This document shows, in pieces, positions 52,972 through 62,869 of a stretch of DNA of 64,000 nt (position 1 is its first letter; the number at the start of each line of letters is the position of its first letter). The stretch covers positions 4,092,001 to 4,156,000 of the forward strand of contig NZ_CP115483.1 in assembly GCF_027627455.1 (NCBI RefSeq), written 5' to 3'. The notes under the pieces are model-generated. The model was given only the letters and a program-made list of their open reading frames with translations. It was not told where the DNA came from and searched no databases. A program made the position numbers and the translations under genes. Origin of the DNA: Sphingobacterium sp. SYP-B4668 (GTDB taxonomy: Bacteria; Bacteroidota; Bacteroidia; Sphingobacteriales; Sphingobacteriaceae).

Positions 52972-54759
52972 ATGAAAATATTAAAATCATTCATACATAT
53001 ATCTTGTGCAGCGGCTCTTGGCTTATCAAGTATGAGCTGCTCCAATCTACTGGACCTTAGTCCGGAAGGTTCATTGGTAGAAAAAACAACATTTACTTCC
53101 TACAACAACTTCATAACCTATGCTTGGCAGTTCTACAGTGTATTCCCTGGGTATAGTAATTCTGTACCAAACTCAGAAATCCATAGCGACTTATTTGCCC
53201 AAGCAAACAACAATGCAACTTCAGACTGGCTGTGGAACCGAGTCGTAACGCCTGGTTCTTCGGATGACTACAAAATACCCTATAACAATATTAGATCCAT
53301 CAATGTCTTACTTGACAATATAGAGGGGGCAACATATCTCAACGATACGGAGAAGAAACACGTTAGAAGCATAGGTTACTTCTTCAAATCCTATAATTAT
53401 ATGGATTTATTGAACAAATATGGAGGAGTCATATGGGTAGAGAATGCTATTGACGACGGAGATACGGAGATCCTATATGGCACGCCTTCATCCCGAGACG
53501 AAATCGCGCAAAAAATAACGGAGATGCTGACCTATGCCGAGCAAAACATCAAACCTAACGGGGATGGAAAAAATATGATCAACAAGCATGTGGTACGGGC
53601 GCTTATATCTCGATTTGGGTTGAGAGAGGGCACTTGGCGTAAATATCATGGTTTGAATGAGGCTAACAAATATCTCCAACTGTCATTGGATGCATCCAAG
53701 GGATTGATAACTGACTTTCCAAACTTGCATACGGATTACGACGAACTATTTAATAGCGAATCGCTGGCCAACAACCAAGAGGTGCTCTTGTATAAGCAAT
53801 ATGAGGTCAACCAGATTACACATACATTGGCTTCGTTAGCGCGAAACTCTTCAGGTCGATGGGACTTAACTAAAGATGCTGCAGATCTATATTTATTGAA
53901 GGACGGACAATCCCGTTGGACAAGCCCTAGCTTCGCGGGAGACAAAACACCAAACAGTGAATTCAGGAATAGGGATATTAGATTATACTATACAGTCCCT
54001 CCTCCTTTTAAGGTGACGGTCGCACACCCAAGCTACGCATGGGAATATACCGGAGTGGCTGAAGATAGAGAGTATATCGACCTGATGAGCACGCTTTCTA
54101 TTGCCACTAGAAAGACATTACCGACTTTGAACTGGCAGGGATTGGTATTAAGACAAGAACCACATTATGCAGACTATTCAAATGGACAGCCCTTCAACGT
54201 AACATTCACTGGTTACCGTTTTTACAAATTCAGTAATAAGATAAAGATGCTACAGAATGAAGATATCAACGATGCTCCAATTTTCAGAATGGGTGAAATA
54301 TTTGTCAACTATGCGGAAGCGGCGTACGAACTGGGACAAATCAATCAGGATATCATCAATCGAACCGTCAATAAACTTAGAAAACGAGGACAAGTAGCGC
54401 CTTTAGAGCTGAGCGCCATACCAGCCGATCCGACTAGAGATTCGGAAGTGACGCCTGTGCTATGGGAGATACGTCGTGAACGTGCGGTAGAGCTCATGGG
54501 CGAAGGTTTCAGATTTGATGACTTGAGACGATGGAAAAAAATGAAGTATGCGGCAAAACAAAAATTAGGCCGATACTTAACAAAGGGAGTGGATGTCCCT
54601 CAAGCGGCACCTATTCCCATTCTAAATGGGGCAACAGCAGGATATATTGCTTACGAAGGGCAACCTCCTGCTTTTCCAGACTATTATTATCTATATCCGA
54701 TACCTTCAGCCGAAATTGCAATGAATCCGAAAATAACGCAGAACCCGGGCTGGAAATAG
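52972..54759 (+). CDS. SusD-type (RagB/SusD) glycan-binding lipoprotein
   Basis: A 595-aa outer-surface lipoprotein (SSMSC, cysteine at residue 23) that caps the SusC channel and captures glycan. The SusD family is clear from NLLDLSPEGSLVEKTTFTSY, the TPR-like helices (VVRALISRFGLREGTWRK), FRMGEIFVNYAEAAYELG and EIRRERAVELMGEGFRFDDLRRWK in part near the C-terminus. It is longer than SusD itself but normal for this branch. It is co-transcribed with the upstream transporter; a hairpin separates it from the sulfatase genes. Confidence 0.95.
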   Translation: MKILKSFIHISCAAALGLSSMSCSNLLDLSPEGSLVEKTTFTSYNNFITYAWQFYSVFPGYSNSVPNSEIHSDLFAQANNNATSDWLWNRVVTPGSSDDYKIPYNNIRSINVLLDNIEGATYLNDTEKKHVRSIGYFFKSYNYMDLLNKYGGVIWVENAIDDGDTEILYGTPSSRDEIAQKITEMLTYAEQNIKPNGDGKNMINKHVVRALISRFGLREGTWRKYHGLNEANKYLQLSLDASKGLITDFPNLHTDYDELFNSESLANNQEVLLYKQYEVNQITHTLASLARNSSGRWDLTKDAADLYLLKDGQSRWTSPSFAGDKTPNSEFRNRDIRLYYTVPPPFKVTVAHPSYAWEYTGVAEDREYIDLMSTLSIATRKTLPTLNWQGLVLRQEPHYADYSNGQPFNVTFTGYRFYKFSNKIKMLQNEDINDAPIFRMGEIFVNYAEAAYELGQINQDIINRTVNKLRKRGQVAPLELSAIPADPTRDSEVTPVLWEIRRERAVELMGEGFRFDDLRRWKKMKYAAKQKLGRYLTKGVDVPQAAPIPILNGATAGYIAYEGQPPAFPDYYYLYPIPSAEIAMNPKITQNPGWK

Positions 54760-54774
54760 TTTATTCCAACACAC

Positions 54775-54816
54775 AGAGGATGCCTATATGGAACTAGATG
54801 TCTTAAGGCATCCTCT
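54775..54816 (+). terminator. Hairpin between susD and first sulfatase
   Basis: Ten-bp stem AGAGGATGCC / GGCATCCTCT with a 22-base loop and a weak TTAT tail, 15 nt after susD. It may partly stop or stabilise transcripts so that SusCD mRNA exceeds sulfatase mRNA. Confidence 0.55.
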
Positions 54817-54830
54817 TTATCAAAGAATAT

Positions 54831-56213
54831 ATGAAAATCCTATATGCTATCTGGATATGTATTATCTGCTATATAGCTCCTGTGCAAGCACAATCTACAA
54901 AACCTAACATCATCGTAATATTGGTGGATGATATGGGGTATAAAGACTTGGGATTTATGGACGGACGTTTCTACCGGACACCTCATCTGGATAGCTTGGC
55001 GCAAGAATCGCGAATCTACCAACAGGCGTATGCTGCGGCATCCAACTGCGCACCAAGTCGGGCAAGTCTTTTGACAGGCCTACTCCCGAATAGGCACGGG
55101 ATATATACCGTAGGCTCTTCAGAAAGGGGGAAAACGGTGGATAGAAAGATAATCCCAATTAAAAACAACAACACCTTAGACGCCAGCTTTCCGACGATAG
55201 CTACCCTATTGGGCAAGAAAGGATATTCGACAGCTGCTGTGGGCAAATGGCACCTAAGTGATTCACCAAAACAGCATGGGTTCTCGTACAGCTTTGGAGG
55301 GGACCATAGCGGGCACAACAAACATTTTTCGCCCTATAAAAACACGGCGATACCCGATGGTGATGAAGGCGAGTATTTGACTGATAGAATTACGAAAGAG
55401 GGCATTAACTACATCCGACAACAAAAAGAGAATCCCTTTTTCTTGTACCTTTCATACTATGCGGTACATACCCCATTGGAAGCTCCTGATTCTTTAAAAA
55501 ATCATTATAAAGGGATGGTTGGAACGGGTGAAAAAGATTATCCAACCTACGCTGCAATGATCGAATCACTGGATAATAACATAGGTAAGCTGGTATCGGA
55601 ACTTCAGCATCTCGGGCTATCAGAAAATACACTTCTGTGGTTCTGCTCTGATAATGGTGGGATAAATACCATTTCTCCTCAAACACCACTTCGGTCGGGT
55701 AAAGGATCCTATTTTGAAGGTGGAATCAGAATACCCTTCTTTGTACACTGGCCAAATCATATACAACCGCGCCGGGATACGACTACATTGGTGAGTCATT
55801 TGGACCTATTCCCCACACTAAAACAGCTATTGAATGACAAATCTCAGATGCGGATGGATGGCACATCACTGTTGAATAATCTGCTTGATGATGAGGATGT
55901 GCACGAACGCTTATTGTTCTGGCACTTTCCGATTTACCTAGAGGCCTACAATGAATCCAAAGACGATGGACGTGACCCAACGTTCAGAACACGTCCAGGC
56001 AGCGCGATAAGGTACAAAAACTGGAAACTCCATCATTACTACGAAGATGACGCGTATCTCTTATATGATTTGTCCCAAGACATTGGAGAAAGGCAAAATA
56101 AGGCTTCTGAGTACCCTACTATATTAGAAAAAATGAAGACCTTGCTGAATGAAAAGATTTTAGAGACAAAGGCATACATTCCGAATAAATTAAACCCTAA
56201 CTATACACATTAG
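54831..56213 (+). CDS. Secreted sulfatase (formylglycine-type), SusCD locus
   Basis: A 460-aa exported sulfatase (signal IICYIAPVQA). Metal site NIIVILVDDMGYKDLG; formylglycine cysteine Cys73 in NCAPSRASLLTG; AVGKWHLSDSPKQHGF; SDNGGIN; and GKGSYFEGGIRIPFFVHW. This order is that of S1-family sulfatases. It starts 71 nt after susD and 5 nt before the second sulfatase, forming the enzyme part of the locus. No glycoside hydrolase accompanies it, so desulfation seems to be its main local enzymatic step. Substrate unknown. Confidence 0.93.
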   Translation: MKILYAIWICIICYIAPVQAQSTKPNIIVILVDDMGYKDLGFMDGRFYRTPHLDSLAQESRIYQQAYAAASNCAPSRASLLTGLLPNRHGIYTVGSSERGKTVDRKIIPIKNNNTLDASFPTIATLLGKKGYSTAAVGKWHLSDSPKQHGFSYSFGGDHSGHNKHFSPYKNTAIPDGDEGEYLTDRITKEGINYIRQQKENPFFLYLSYYAVHTPLEAPDSLKNHYKGMVGTGEKDYPTYAAMIESLDNNIGKLVSELQHLGLSENTLLWFCSDNGGINTISPQTPLRSGKGSYFEGGIRIPFFVHWPNHIQPRRDTTTLVSHLDLFPTLKQLLNDKSQMRMDGTSLLNNLLDDEDVHERLLFWHFPIYLEAYNESKDDGRDPTFRTRPGSAIRYKNWKLHHYYEDDAYLLYDLSQDIGERQNKASEYPTILEKMKTLLNEKILETKAYIPNKLNPNYTH

Positions 56214-56218
56214 TAGCT

Positions 56219-57634
56219 ATGACAAGAATTTACACGTTAGTTTTTGTGATTTTTTTCACAAGTATTATACAAGCACAACAAAAACAACCTAATATCGTGT
56301 TAATAATGGCGGATGATTTGGGTATCGGCGACCTCGGTTGCTATGGCCAAACCAAAATAAGCACCCCCAGAATAGACGAACTTGCTAAAAAAGGAATCCT
56401 ATTTACAAACTTCTATTCGGGTACTTCGGTATGTGCGCCATCGAGATCGGCCCTGATGACAGGGCAGCATACAGGCCACACCTTTGTCAGAGGTAACAAA
56501 GAAATTGAGCCAGAAGGCCAACAGCCGCTAGCCGACTCGGTCATTACAATGGCTATGTCACTAAAAAAAGCAGGATATGCAACAGGGGCCTTCGGTAAAT
56601 GGGGACTAGGAATGGTGGGCACCAGTGGGGACCCGAACAAGAAGGGATTCGATGAATTTTATGGCTACAACTGTCAACGACAATCACATAGGTACTATCC
56701 TACCCACTTGTGGCACAATAGTCAACGCATCGAACTGACTGGCAACGACCTATCGCAGAAAGTACACTATGCACCTACTTTAATACAAGAGAAAACGTTA
56801 GCTTTCCTCGAGGAAAACAAGGATAAACCTTTTTTCTTGTTCGTGCCGACAGTACTACCACATGCCGAACTTGCCGGCCCGGACGACGTATTCTACACAA
56901 AGTACAAGGATATTTTTCCTGAAACACCGCACAAGGGCAATGACTATGGCCCAGGAGCTACCATCGCAGGGTACGCCTCTGTAGACAAACCACGTGCTAC
57001 GTATGCGGCAATGGTAAGTAGAATGGATGCATATGTGGGACAGATTGTGGATAAATTACAGGAATTGAATCTATTGGACAATACCATAATCATGTTTACG
57101 AGTGATAATGGCGCCCATCGCGAGGGTGGTGCTGACCCTGTCTTCTTTAATAGCACAGCCGGTTTGAAAGGTTATAAAAGAGATTTGTATGAGGGAGGAA
57201 TCCGTACACCTTTTATTGTCTCCTGGCCTTCTCAAATAAAAACGAGTAAACAGATAAGTCATACGGCTGCATTTTGGGATATCATGCCCACCGTTGTAGA
57301 AATCAGCGGAAAAAATATGGAATCATATACGGATGGAATCTCATTCTTACCGACATTGACAGCTAAAGGAAAACAAAAATCCCATGATTATCTATACTGG
57401 GAATTTCATGAAGATGGTGGCAAACAAGCTGTATTGGTAGACGGTTGGAAGCTCATAAAATTGAAGGTAAAAAGTGAGCAGCCACATTTTGAACTTTACA
57501 ACCTCAAAAAGGATCCAAAGGAAGTGAACAACTTAGTAGGCCAATATCCTAAAATAGTCAAAAAGCTGACAGCACAGTTGGAAGCCGCTCACCAAGAAAG
57601 CCCTATTTTCCCGCTGTATAGAAAGAAAAATTAA
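56219..57634 (+). CDS. Secreted arylsulfatase (formylglycine-type), SusCD locus
   Basis: A 471-aa exported sulfatase (signal YTLVFVIFFTSIIQAQ) close to arylsulfatase A/AtsA-like S1 enzymes. Metal site NIVLIMADDLGIGDLGCYGQ, formylglycine cysteine Cys72 in VCAPSRSALMTG, GAFGKWGLGMVG, TSDNGAHREGG and LKGYKRDLYEGGIRTPFIV. It differs clearly from the preceding sulfatase, so the two probably remove sulfate from different positions or residues. It is the last gene of the unit and ends before a bidirectional hairpin. Confidence 0.93.
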   Translation: MTRIYTLVFVIFFTSIIQAQQKQPNIVLIMADDLGIGDLGCYGQTKISTPRIDELAKKGILFTNFYSGTSVCAPSRSALMTGQHTGHTFVRGNKEIEPEGQQPLADSVITMAMSLKKAGYATGAFGKWGLGMVGTSGDPNKKGFDEFYGYNCQRQSHRYYPTHLWHNSQRIELTGNDLSQKVHYAPTLIQEKTLAFLEENKDKPFFLFVPTVLPHAELAGPDDVFYTKYKDIFPETPHKGNDYGPGATIAGYASVDKPRATYAAMVSRMDAYVGQIVDKLQELNLLDNTIIMFTSDNGAHREGGADPVFFNSTAGLKGYKRDLYEGGIRTPFIVSWPSQIKTSKQISHTAAFWDIMPTVVEISGKNMESYTDGISFLPTLTAKGKQKSHDYLYWEFHEDGGKQAVLVDGWKLIKLKVKSEQPHFELYNLKKDPKEVNNLVGQYPKIVKKLTAQLEAAHQESPIFPLYRKKN

Positions 57635-57684
57635 GATAGACTTTCGTAATAATATATCGAGTAGTGCTATCGCTATTTGACAAC

Positions 57685-57716
57685 AGTCGCCTCCATTTCT
57701 TATGGGGGCGACTTTG
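57685..57716. terminator. Bidirectional terminator between sulfatase and TonB-dependent receptor gene
   Basis: Twelve-bp stem AGTCGCCTCCAT / ATGGGGGCGACT with one T-G pair and a five-base loop, followed by TTT; located between two convergent genes. Confidence 0.78.
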
Positions 57717-57754
57717 CATAGGGTTATCGAGAACCCCCTGAATAACATTAAATG

Positions 57755-60187
57755 CTATTGTATCCGCCCACTTTCGCTTTCCAAGGCAGACTTCCGTGCA
57801 CGCTGAGCCTTTGCCGTCCCGCTACTAAACCTGTAACTAAAACTCAAGCGAACCTGCCTAGACTCGTAATAACCATAACTGGAGGAAACAAAACCTGGAA
57901 AATTTTGGGTATACCGGCTTTGATTGCCCTTGTAAATATCATTGACTGCTAATCTAAGTGTTGCTTTATCTCTAAGCAGGGTCTTCTGCAAACCAATATC
58001 GACTTGACTAATGCCCTTACTCAGGGTATTTGCACCTATTAAACGGTTGGAATTATAGGTAGCAGCTACCTCTGCCTTCATCTTAAACGGTAATTGAAAG
58101 GACTGTACCAAATTTACGCGGCCGGCCAGTTGCTGCAGGTCAAAGTTCCTATATTGATCGAACGTAACATCATTTTGGATGTAATACAGTAGACCGTTAA
58201 ATGTCACATCCCACCAACGTGTTGGAGCAAGAGTCTGTGTCAGGGACAAGGACCAATGTTTTTGCGTGCCTAGATTCCGGCTAATCATCACTATTTTTTC
58301 GGTTTCGAGTGTATCTGTTACTTTGGCATTTAGTTGATCGGTATAAGCAAAATTTAAGGACACTACAGTAGAATTTTTCAATGAATATAGCAAGGTAAAT
58401 CGCTGCGTAAAGGAGGGCTTCAAAAATGGATTACCTTGCCAGAAGGATAGTTCATCCAACATATAGACAAAAGGATTCAAGTCTTGATACGCTGGCCTTT
58501 CAATGCGTTTGGCATAAGATAACGAGACATTGTTATGCTCGGCAGGTTGCAAAGTAATAGCGAAAAAAGGAAATAGATCGGTAAAATTTCTTTTAATATT
58601 ATCTTCCTTTTCAACGCCATTCTCCTTGAAGAACAAGGTGCCTTGCGAATTGGAGTGTTCTATCCGTAGACCGCCCTGAAAAGACCATTTGCCTACTGAT
58701 TTTTTATAATCAACATATGCACTTGATATATACTCGTCAAACTGAAAATCATTGGATCTCCGATTGTCAAGGCTGTCTGCCGCTACCAGTGCGTGATAAA
58801 ATCTGGAGTCATTTACAGACCTGACGAAAGAGTACTTCACTCCGGACGCAAACTTTCCGCCCCAGAGATTTGCCAAATAGTCGACTTTTATCCCACTCAA
58901 ATCGATATTGATACCATTAAGTGTACGATATAGGCTTTCATCAAGAATAATTCCCTGATTGTCACGATAAATATTTGATTGCAGATTTTTATTCCATTTA
59001 TCAAAACGGCCGTAGTCCATGTCTATATTTAAACTACGACCTGTCGTATCTTCATATTTGTAATTTAAATTGAAGTTGTAACGAGCAGTACGTTGTCCAT
59101 AATAATCATTCACTGCCGAAAGAGACTCTTCGATCGTAGAGGCGGGAAGAGTGCTAATATCCGTGCGGGTGTCTGTAATTCCGCCACCAAAGATAAAATT
59201 ACCGTTGGCTAAAAAACCTATGGTATTCTTATCATTAAGATAGTAGTCTACCCCTACTTGAGTGGACATTTTCTGGCGTTTGTCAACATCAATAGTACGA
59301 CTGTCATAGGATTTGCCATTTTGTTGACGGTTGGTACCGTAATCATAGTTGTAATTGCCAAGCGTATGACTATAATTTCCAAATACATTAATTTTATCCA
59401 CCCCGTAATTAACAGCAATATTTTGAAGTTGCTTGGGACTCACACCATATGCCACGGTACTGGTGATGCTTCCGTTTAAACCTTTTGTCTGATTCTTTTT
59501 GGTCTTGATATTTATGATACCTGCAGATCCGGCCGCATCATACTTTGCTGTTGGATTATTGATTATTTCGATGGATTTGAGATTATTGGATGATATGGAT
59601 TTTAGAAGATCGGTCAGCTCTGTACCTGAAAGGAACGTCTGCCTCCCATCCAATAGGATTTGTACACCACTTTTTCCATTTAGCGTAATATTACTTTCAT
59701 TTTCAACATAAACACCGGGAGCCCGCTTTAATGCCTCTAAAGCGGAGACATCCTGCCCCCCAATCGTATGGGCAACGTTGTAAGTAATGGTACCTCCGCT
59801 AACTTCGAATATTTTGGCCTTTGACTGGACCGCTACTTCCTCAAGTGTCTTCTCCAACTTCGAAAGTCTAATAATCCCTAAATCCAAATTGGCTAGCTCA
59901 AAAGGGGGAGTTTGGTAATCTTGATGTCCTATATGTCTTATCTCTAATAAATACTTACCCGGCCTTTCATATCTTGCGTTGAAATGACCTGTACTATCTG
60001 TAGCTGTGCTCAAAACCATCTTTTGGCTGAGGTCATAAAGGCTTACGGTGACTAAGGGAATCGGACGCATGTGGTCATCGACAACTTTTCCGGTGATTGA
60101 CTTACCGGATTTCTGCCCGAAGACAAAAGAACTTAATAATACAAAAAAAATAACAGATAGAAATCGTGGTATCTGCGGTAACATCAT
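57755..60187 (-). CDS. TonB-dependent-receptor-like outer-membrane beta-barrel protein
   Basis: An 810-aa outer-membrane protein (signal SVIFFVLLSSFVFGQ). Residues about 30-115 form a carboxypeptidase-regulatory-like domain (KSITGKVVDDHMRPIPLVTV); then a plug (APGVYVENESNITLNGKSGV, SIEIINNPTAKYDAAGSAGI) and a C-terminal barrel of the OMP_b-brl_3 type ending in a tyrosine/arginine-rich last strand (RQVRLSFSYRF). There is no STN domain and no SusD partner, so it is not a glycan SusC. It may take up a siderophore, a metal complex or a peptide; the ligand is unknown. Confidence 0.92.
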   Translation of the reverse strand: MMLPQIPRFLSVIFFVLLSSFVFGQKSGKSITGKVVDDHMRPIPLVTVSLYDLSQKMVLSTATDSTGHFNARYERPGKYLLEIRHIGHQDYQTPPFELANLDLGIIRLSKLEKTLEEVAVQSKAKIFEVSGGTITYNVAHTIGGQDVSALEALKRAPGVYVENESNITLNGKSGVQILLDGRQTFLSGTELTDLLKSISSNNLKSIEIINNPTAKYDAAGSAGIINIKTKKNQTKGLNGSITSTVAYGVSPKQLQNIAVNYGVDKINVFGNYSHTLGNYNYDYGTNRQQNGKSYDSRTIDVDKRQKMSTQVGVDYYLNDKNTIGFLANGNFIFGGGITDTRTDISTLPASTIEESLSAVNDYYGQRTARYNFNLNYKYEDTTGRSLNIDMDYGRFDKWNKNLQSNIYRDNQGIILDESLYRTLNGINIDLSGIKVDYLANLWGGKFASGVKYSFVRSVNDSRFYHALVAADSLDNRRSNDFQFDEYISSAYVDYKKSVGKWSFQGGLRIEHSNSQGTLFFKENGVEKEDNIKRNFTDLFPFFAITLQPAEHNNVSLSYAKRIERPAYQDLNPFVYMLDELSFWQGNPFLKPSFTQRFTLLYSLKNSTVVSLNFAYTDQLNAKVTDTLETEKIVMISRNLGTQKHWSLSLTQTLAPTRWWDVTFNGLLYYIQNDVTFDQYRNFDLQQLAGRVNLVQSFQLPFKMKAEVAATYNSNRLIGANTLSKGISQVDIGLQKTLLRDKATLRLAVNDIYKGNQSRYTQNFPGFVSSSYGYYESRQVRLSFSYRFSSGTAKAQRARKSALESESGRIQ

Positions 60188-60888
60188 TAGCTTGCTTGAA
60201 TTTGAAAGTTTGTAAAAGAGGTTAAGAAAAAGCAGGTACGACTATAAAGTGATGCAGTAGCCTCTCTTACTTCCATTCTATATTTTGACGATAGGTCATT
60301 AGGCCAAGAAGAGTTCATAATAGGTGAATATATTTAAAGAGCTGTACTCAATAGCCCACTAATTTGCCATAAGATTAGGAATAAAAAACAAAATATGCAA
60401 AAAAACGCAATATTATTTTTAAGTAGTTGAAAGGAATTATCAAATTAGCAGGCCTATAGAACAGCCATTTTCTTGACCATCGAGTATGGACAGGAATAAC
60501 GTCACTCAACAACGAGCGCACAACTGGCATAAAAACGCGAAGTCACATCTGATATATACCGCCGCTTAAACGGCTAACATGGATAGCCTTCAATGGGGAG
60601 TGAAGGTAATCGTGACGCTGCCGCGTAGCTCTTTTGCTTTTATTGAAAATGTCTACTATATTTGCGCTTAAAGATTCAATACATCCACTATGATGTTTCT
60701 TTCCGTATAATCACCATATCGCAAGTTCGCTACTTGAAGCCAATAGGTAGCTCGGGTTCTATAAAAAGAGTCCCCTAATGTGGTATGGTAAATCTCGATA
60801 ACATTTAAACACTATTTTTTTAATTACGAACGTAATTGCTTCTTCGCTTTTGGGGCTGGAAGTGAACCTCGTTCCTTACATTTTTGAG
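60188..60888. other. Long intergenic region with promoter and palindrome upstream of mutS2-like gene
   Basis: No supported gene. A good plus-strand promoter is present: TTTTG at 60632-60636, 20 nt spacer, -7 box TATATTTG at 60657-60664. This would give the MutS2-like gene a leader of over 200 nt. Near the leader end is the perfect palindrome AATTACG-AA-CGTAATT (60822-60837). The rest is AT-rich sequence without clear features. Confidence 0.5.
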
Positions 60889-60891
60889 ATG

Positions 60892-62784
60892 ATGATTTAT
60901 CCAGAAAGCTTTGAACATAAAATAAATTTTAATACTGTCCGCGACCTCATTTTTGAAAATTGCTTAGGTAAGCTAGGACAAGAACAAGTAGCAGCCATAT
61001 ATTTCTCCTCCGATTACAAGATGATAACGAAATGGCTACAACAAACGGCAGAATTCCTCCAAATCTTACAGAATAAAGTGGATTTTCCGACACCCTATTG
61101 CTCAGATATGCGAACCACATTGACGCAAATAGCAAATGACGATATCGCTTGGTTGGCTGAAAAAGAAATCTTACCCTTGGTGGAAGCATTAGAGACCATT
61201 GGGCAGATAGTCGATTTTTTCAACACGACCGATTCAGTGCGGGTCAAATATCCAGAACTCAAAAAACTAAGCGATTCGATTAGCACATTTCCGACTATCA
61301 TTGAAAAGGCAAATTCGATCTTGGATAAGTCCGGTCAAATCAAGGACAATGCCTCAAAACTATTGAACGAGGTCCGTAAAAGCAAAATAGGCGCTGCCAA
61401 AGATATTACGAAAAACATGCATGCCGCAATTCGCAATGCGCAGGCTCAAGGATTAATCGGGCAAGATGTACAGGCCGATATGCGTGGGGGATACTACCTG
61501 ATACCGGTAACGGCTTCGAACAAACGAAAAATAAAAGGAATCCAAAGAGATGGATCTGGCAGTGGCAAAACCGTATATATTGAACCCGAAGCAGTGGCAG
61601 AGGCTTCCAGTCGCTTACGCGACCTGGAGAATGATGAAAGAAGAGAAATCTCAAGAATTCTAATGGAGTTTACAAATCTTGTGCGGCCCGACCTATCAGC
61701 AATACGCGATCTATATAATTTCATGGGAACCATGGATTTTATTCGTGCCAAAGCCATGCTCGCCTTACGTATACGAGCATGCAGCCCTATACTGGAAAAC
61801 AGACCGTGTATGGAATGGAATCAGGCCAAACATCCCTTGCTAGACATCGCGCTACGTCAGCAACGACAGGAGGCACAACCTTTGGATATCCGATTGACGC
61901 CCAGTAATAGAATTTTAATCATATCAGGTGTAAATGCGGGAGGAAAATCATTGTGCCTAAAGACAGCAGCTTTACTGCAATACATGCTCCAATGCGGTCT
62001 TTTGATCCCAGTTGACAGCCATTCAAAAGCTGGCGTATTTGATCATATTTTTATGGATATAGGGGATGGACAAAATATGGAAAATAGCCTCAGTACGTAT
62101 ACAGCCCACCTAACCAACATGAAGTACTTTATCGAACACTGCAATAGCAGGACTTTGCTGTTGATAGATGAATTTGGCGGCGGCACGGAGCCTCAAATCG
62201 GGGGAGCCATTGCAGAGACATTGCTAGCTGAATTTAATAAAAAACAAAGCTTCGGACTGATTACGACTCACTTTGAGAACCTCAAACACTTTGCATACCG
62301 CACAGCAGGAGTTATCAACGGAGCGATGTTATATGATTCCGAAAATATGATTCCGTTATATAAGCTTTCGATAGGACACCCAGGCAGTTCGTTGGCGATT
62401 GAGGTAGCCCGACGTATAGGACTCCCTGAACGTCTTATCTCGAATGCATCAAAAAAAATAGGCGAAGAATTCGTGAACATGGATAGCTTGCCGCAGTCGA
62501 TAGTTCGAGACAAACTATATTGGGAATCACAAAGGAAAGAAATAGATACCAACACCGCATCTTGTCAAGCAGAAGTACGAAGAAAAGCCGTCGATGACAT
62601 TGAACGTGTCGAACAAGTGAAAAATATATCACTTGAACATGTTACGAAAATGGGAGACAAAGTACAAGTATACGGACAGACTGCCGTGGGAACCGTCGTG
62701 GAAATCCAGGGAAAGTATGCCATTCTATCATTTGGCATAATGAAAAGCAAGGTATCGATAGACCGATTGATCCGAGTGCCTTAA
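60892..62784 (+). CDS. MutS2-like ATPase lacking the Smr domain
   Basis: Read from ATG 60892 (MIYPESFEHKINFNTVRDL), 630 aa; ATG 60889 is equally possible and earlier readings need TTG. The MutS core and lever helices (about residues 1-320) precede the ABC-type ATPase: Walker A in SGVNAGGKSLCLKTAAL (about 345), the D-loop region TAHLTNMKYF and Walker B in LLLIDEFGGGTEP (about 422), then GLITTHFENLKHFA. Normal MutS2 is about 780 aa with a C-terminal KOW/Smr region; here the protein ends soon after a small beta domain (VQVYGQTAVGTVVEI). It should still bind branched DNA or ribosomes but cannot use Smr nuclease activity. Confidence 0.9.
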   Translation: MIYPESFEHKINFNTVRDLIFENCLGKLGQEQVAAIYFSSDYKMITKWLQQTAEFLQILQNKVDFPTPYCSDMRTTLTQIANDDIAWLAEKEILPLVEALETIGQIVDFFNTTDSVRVKYPELKKLSDSISTFPTIIEKANSILDKSGQIKDNASKLLNEVRKSKIGAAKDITKNMHAAIRNAQAQGLIGQDVQADMRGGYYLIPVTASNKRKIKGIQRDGSGSGKTVYIEPEAVAEASSRLRDLENDERREISRILMEFTNLVRPDLSAIRDLYNFMGTMDFIRAKAMLALRIRACSPILENRPCMEWNQAKHPLLDIALRQQRQEAQPLDIRLTPSNRILIISGVNAGGKSLCLKTAALLQYMLQCGLLIPVDSHSKAGVFDHIFMDIGDGQNMENSLSTYTAHLTNMKYFIEHCNSRTLLLIDEFGGGTEPQIGGAIAETLLAEFNKKQSFGLITTHFENLKHFAYRTAGVINGAMLYDSENMIPLYKLSIGHPGSSLAIEVARRIGLPERLISNASKKIGEEFVNMDSLPQSIVRDKLYWESQRKEIDTNTASCQAEVRRKAVDDIERVEQVKNISLEHVTKMGDKVQVYGQTAVGTVVEIQGKYAILSFGIMKSKVSIDRLIRVP

Positions 62785-62803
62785 AGGATGACATTGACAA
62801 ATA

Positions 62804-62841
62804 ACATTTCCCCCGTCCAACCAATACAACGGGGGAAATGT
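62804..62841. terminator. Bidirectional terminator after mutS2-like gene
   Basis: Thirteen-bp stem ACATTTCCCCCGT / ACGGGGGAAATGT with a 12-base loop, between the convergent MutS2-like and beta-helix genes. Confidence 0.85.
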
Positions 62842-62869
62842 AATGACACCCAAATATGTAACAGTTTGC

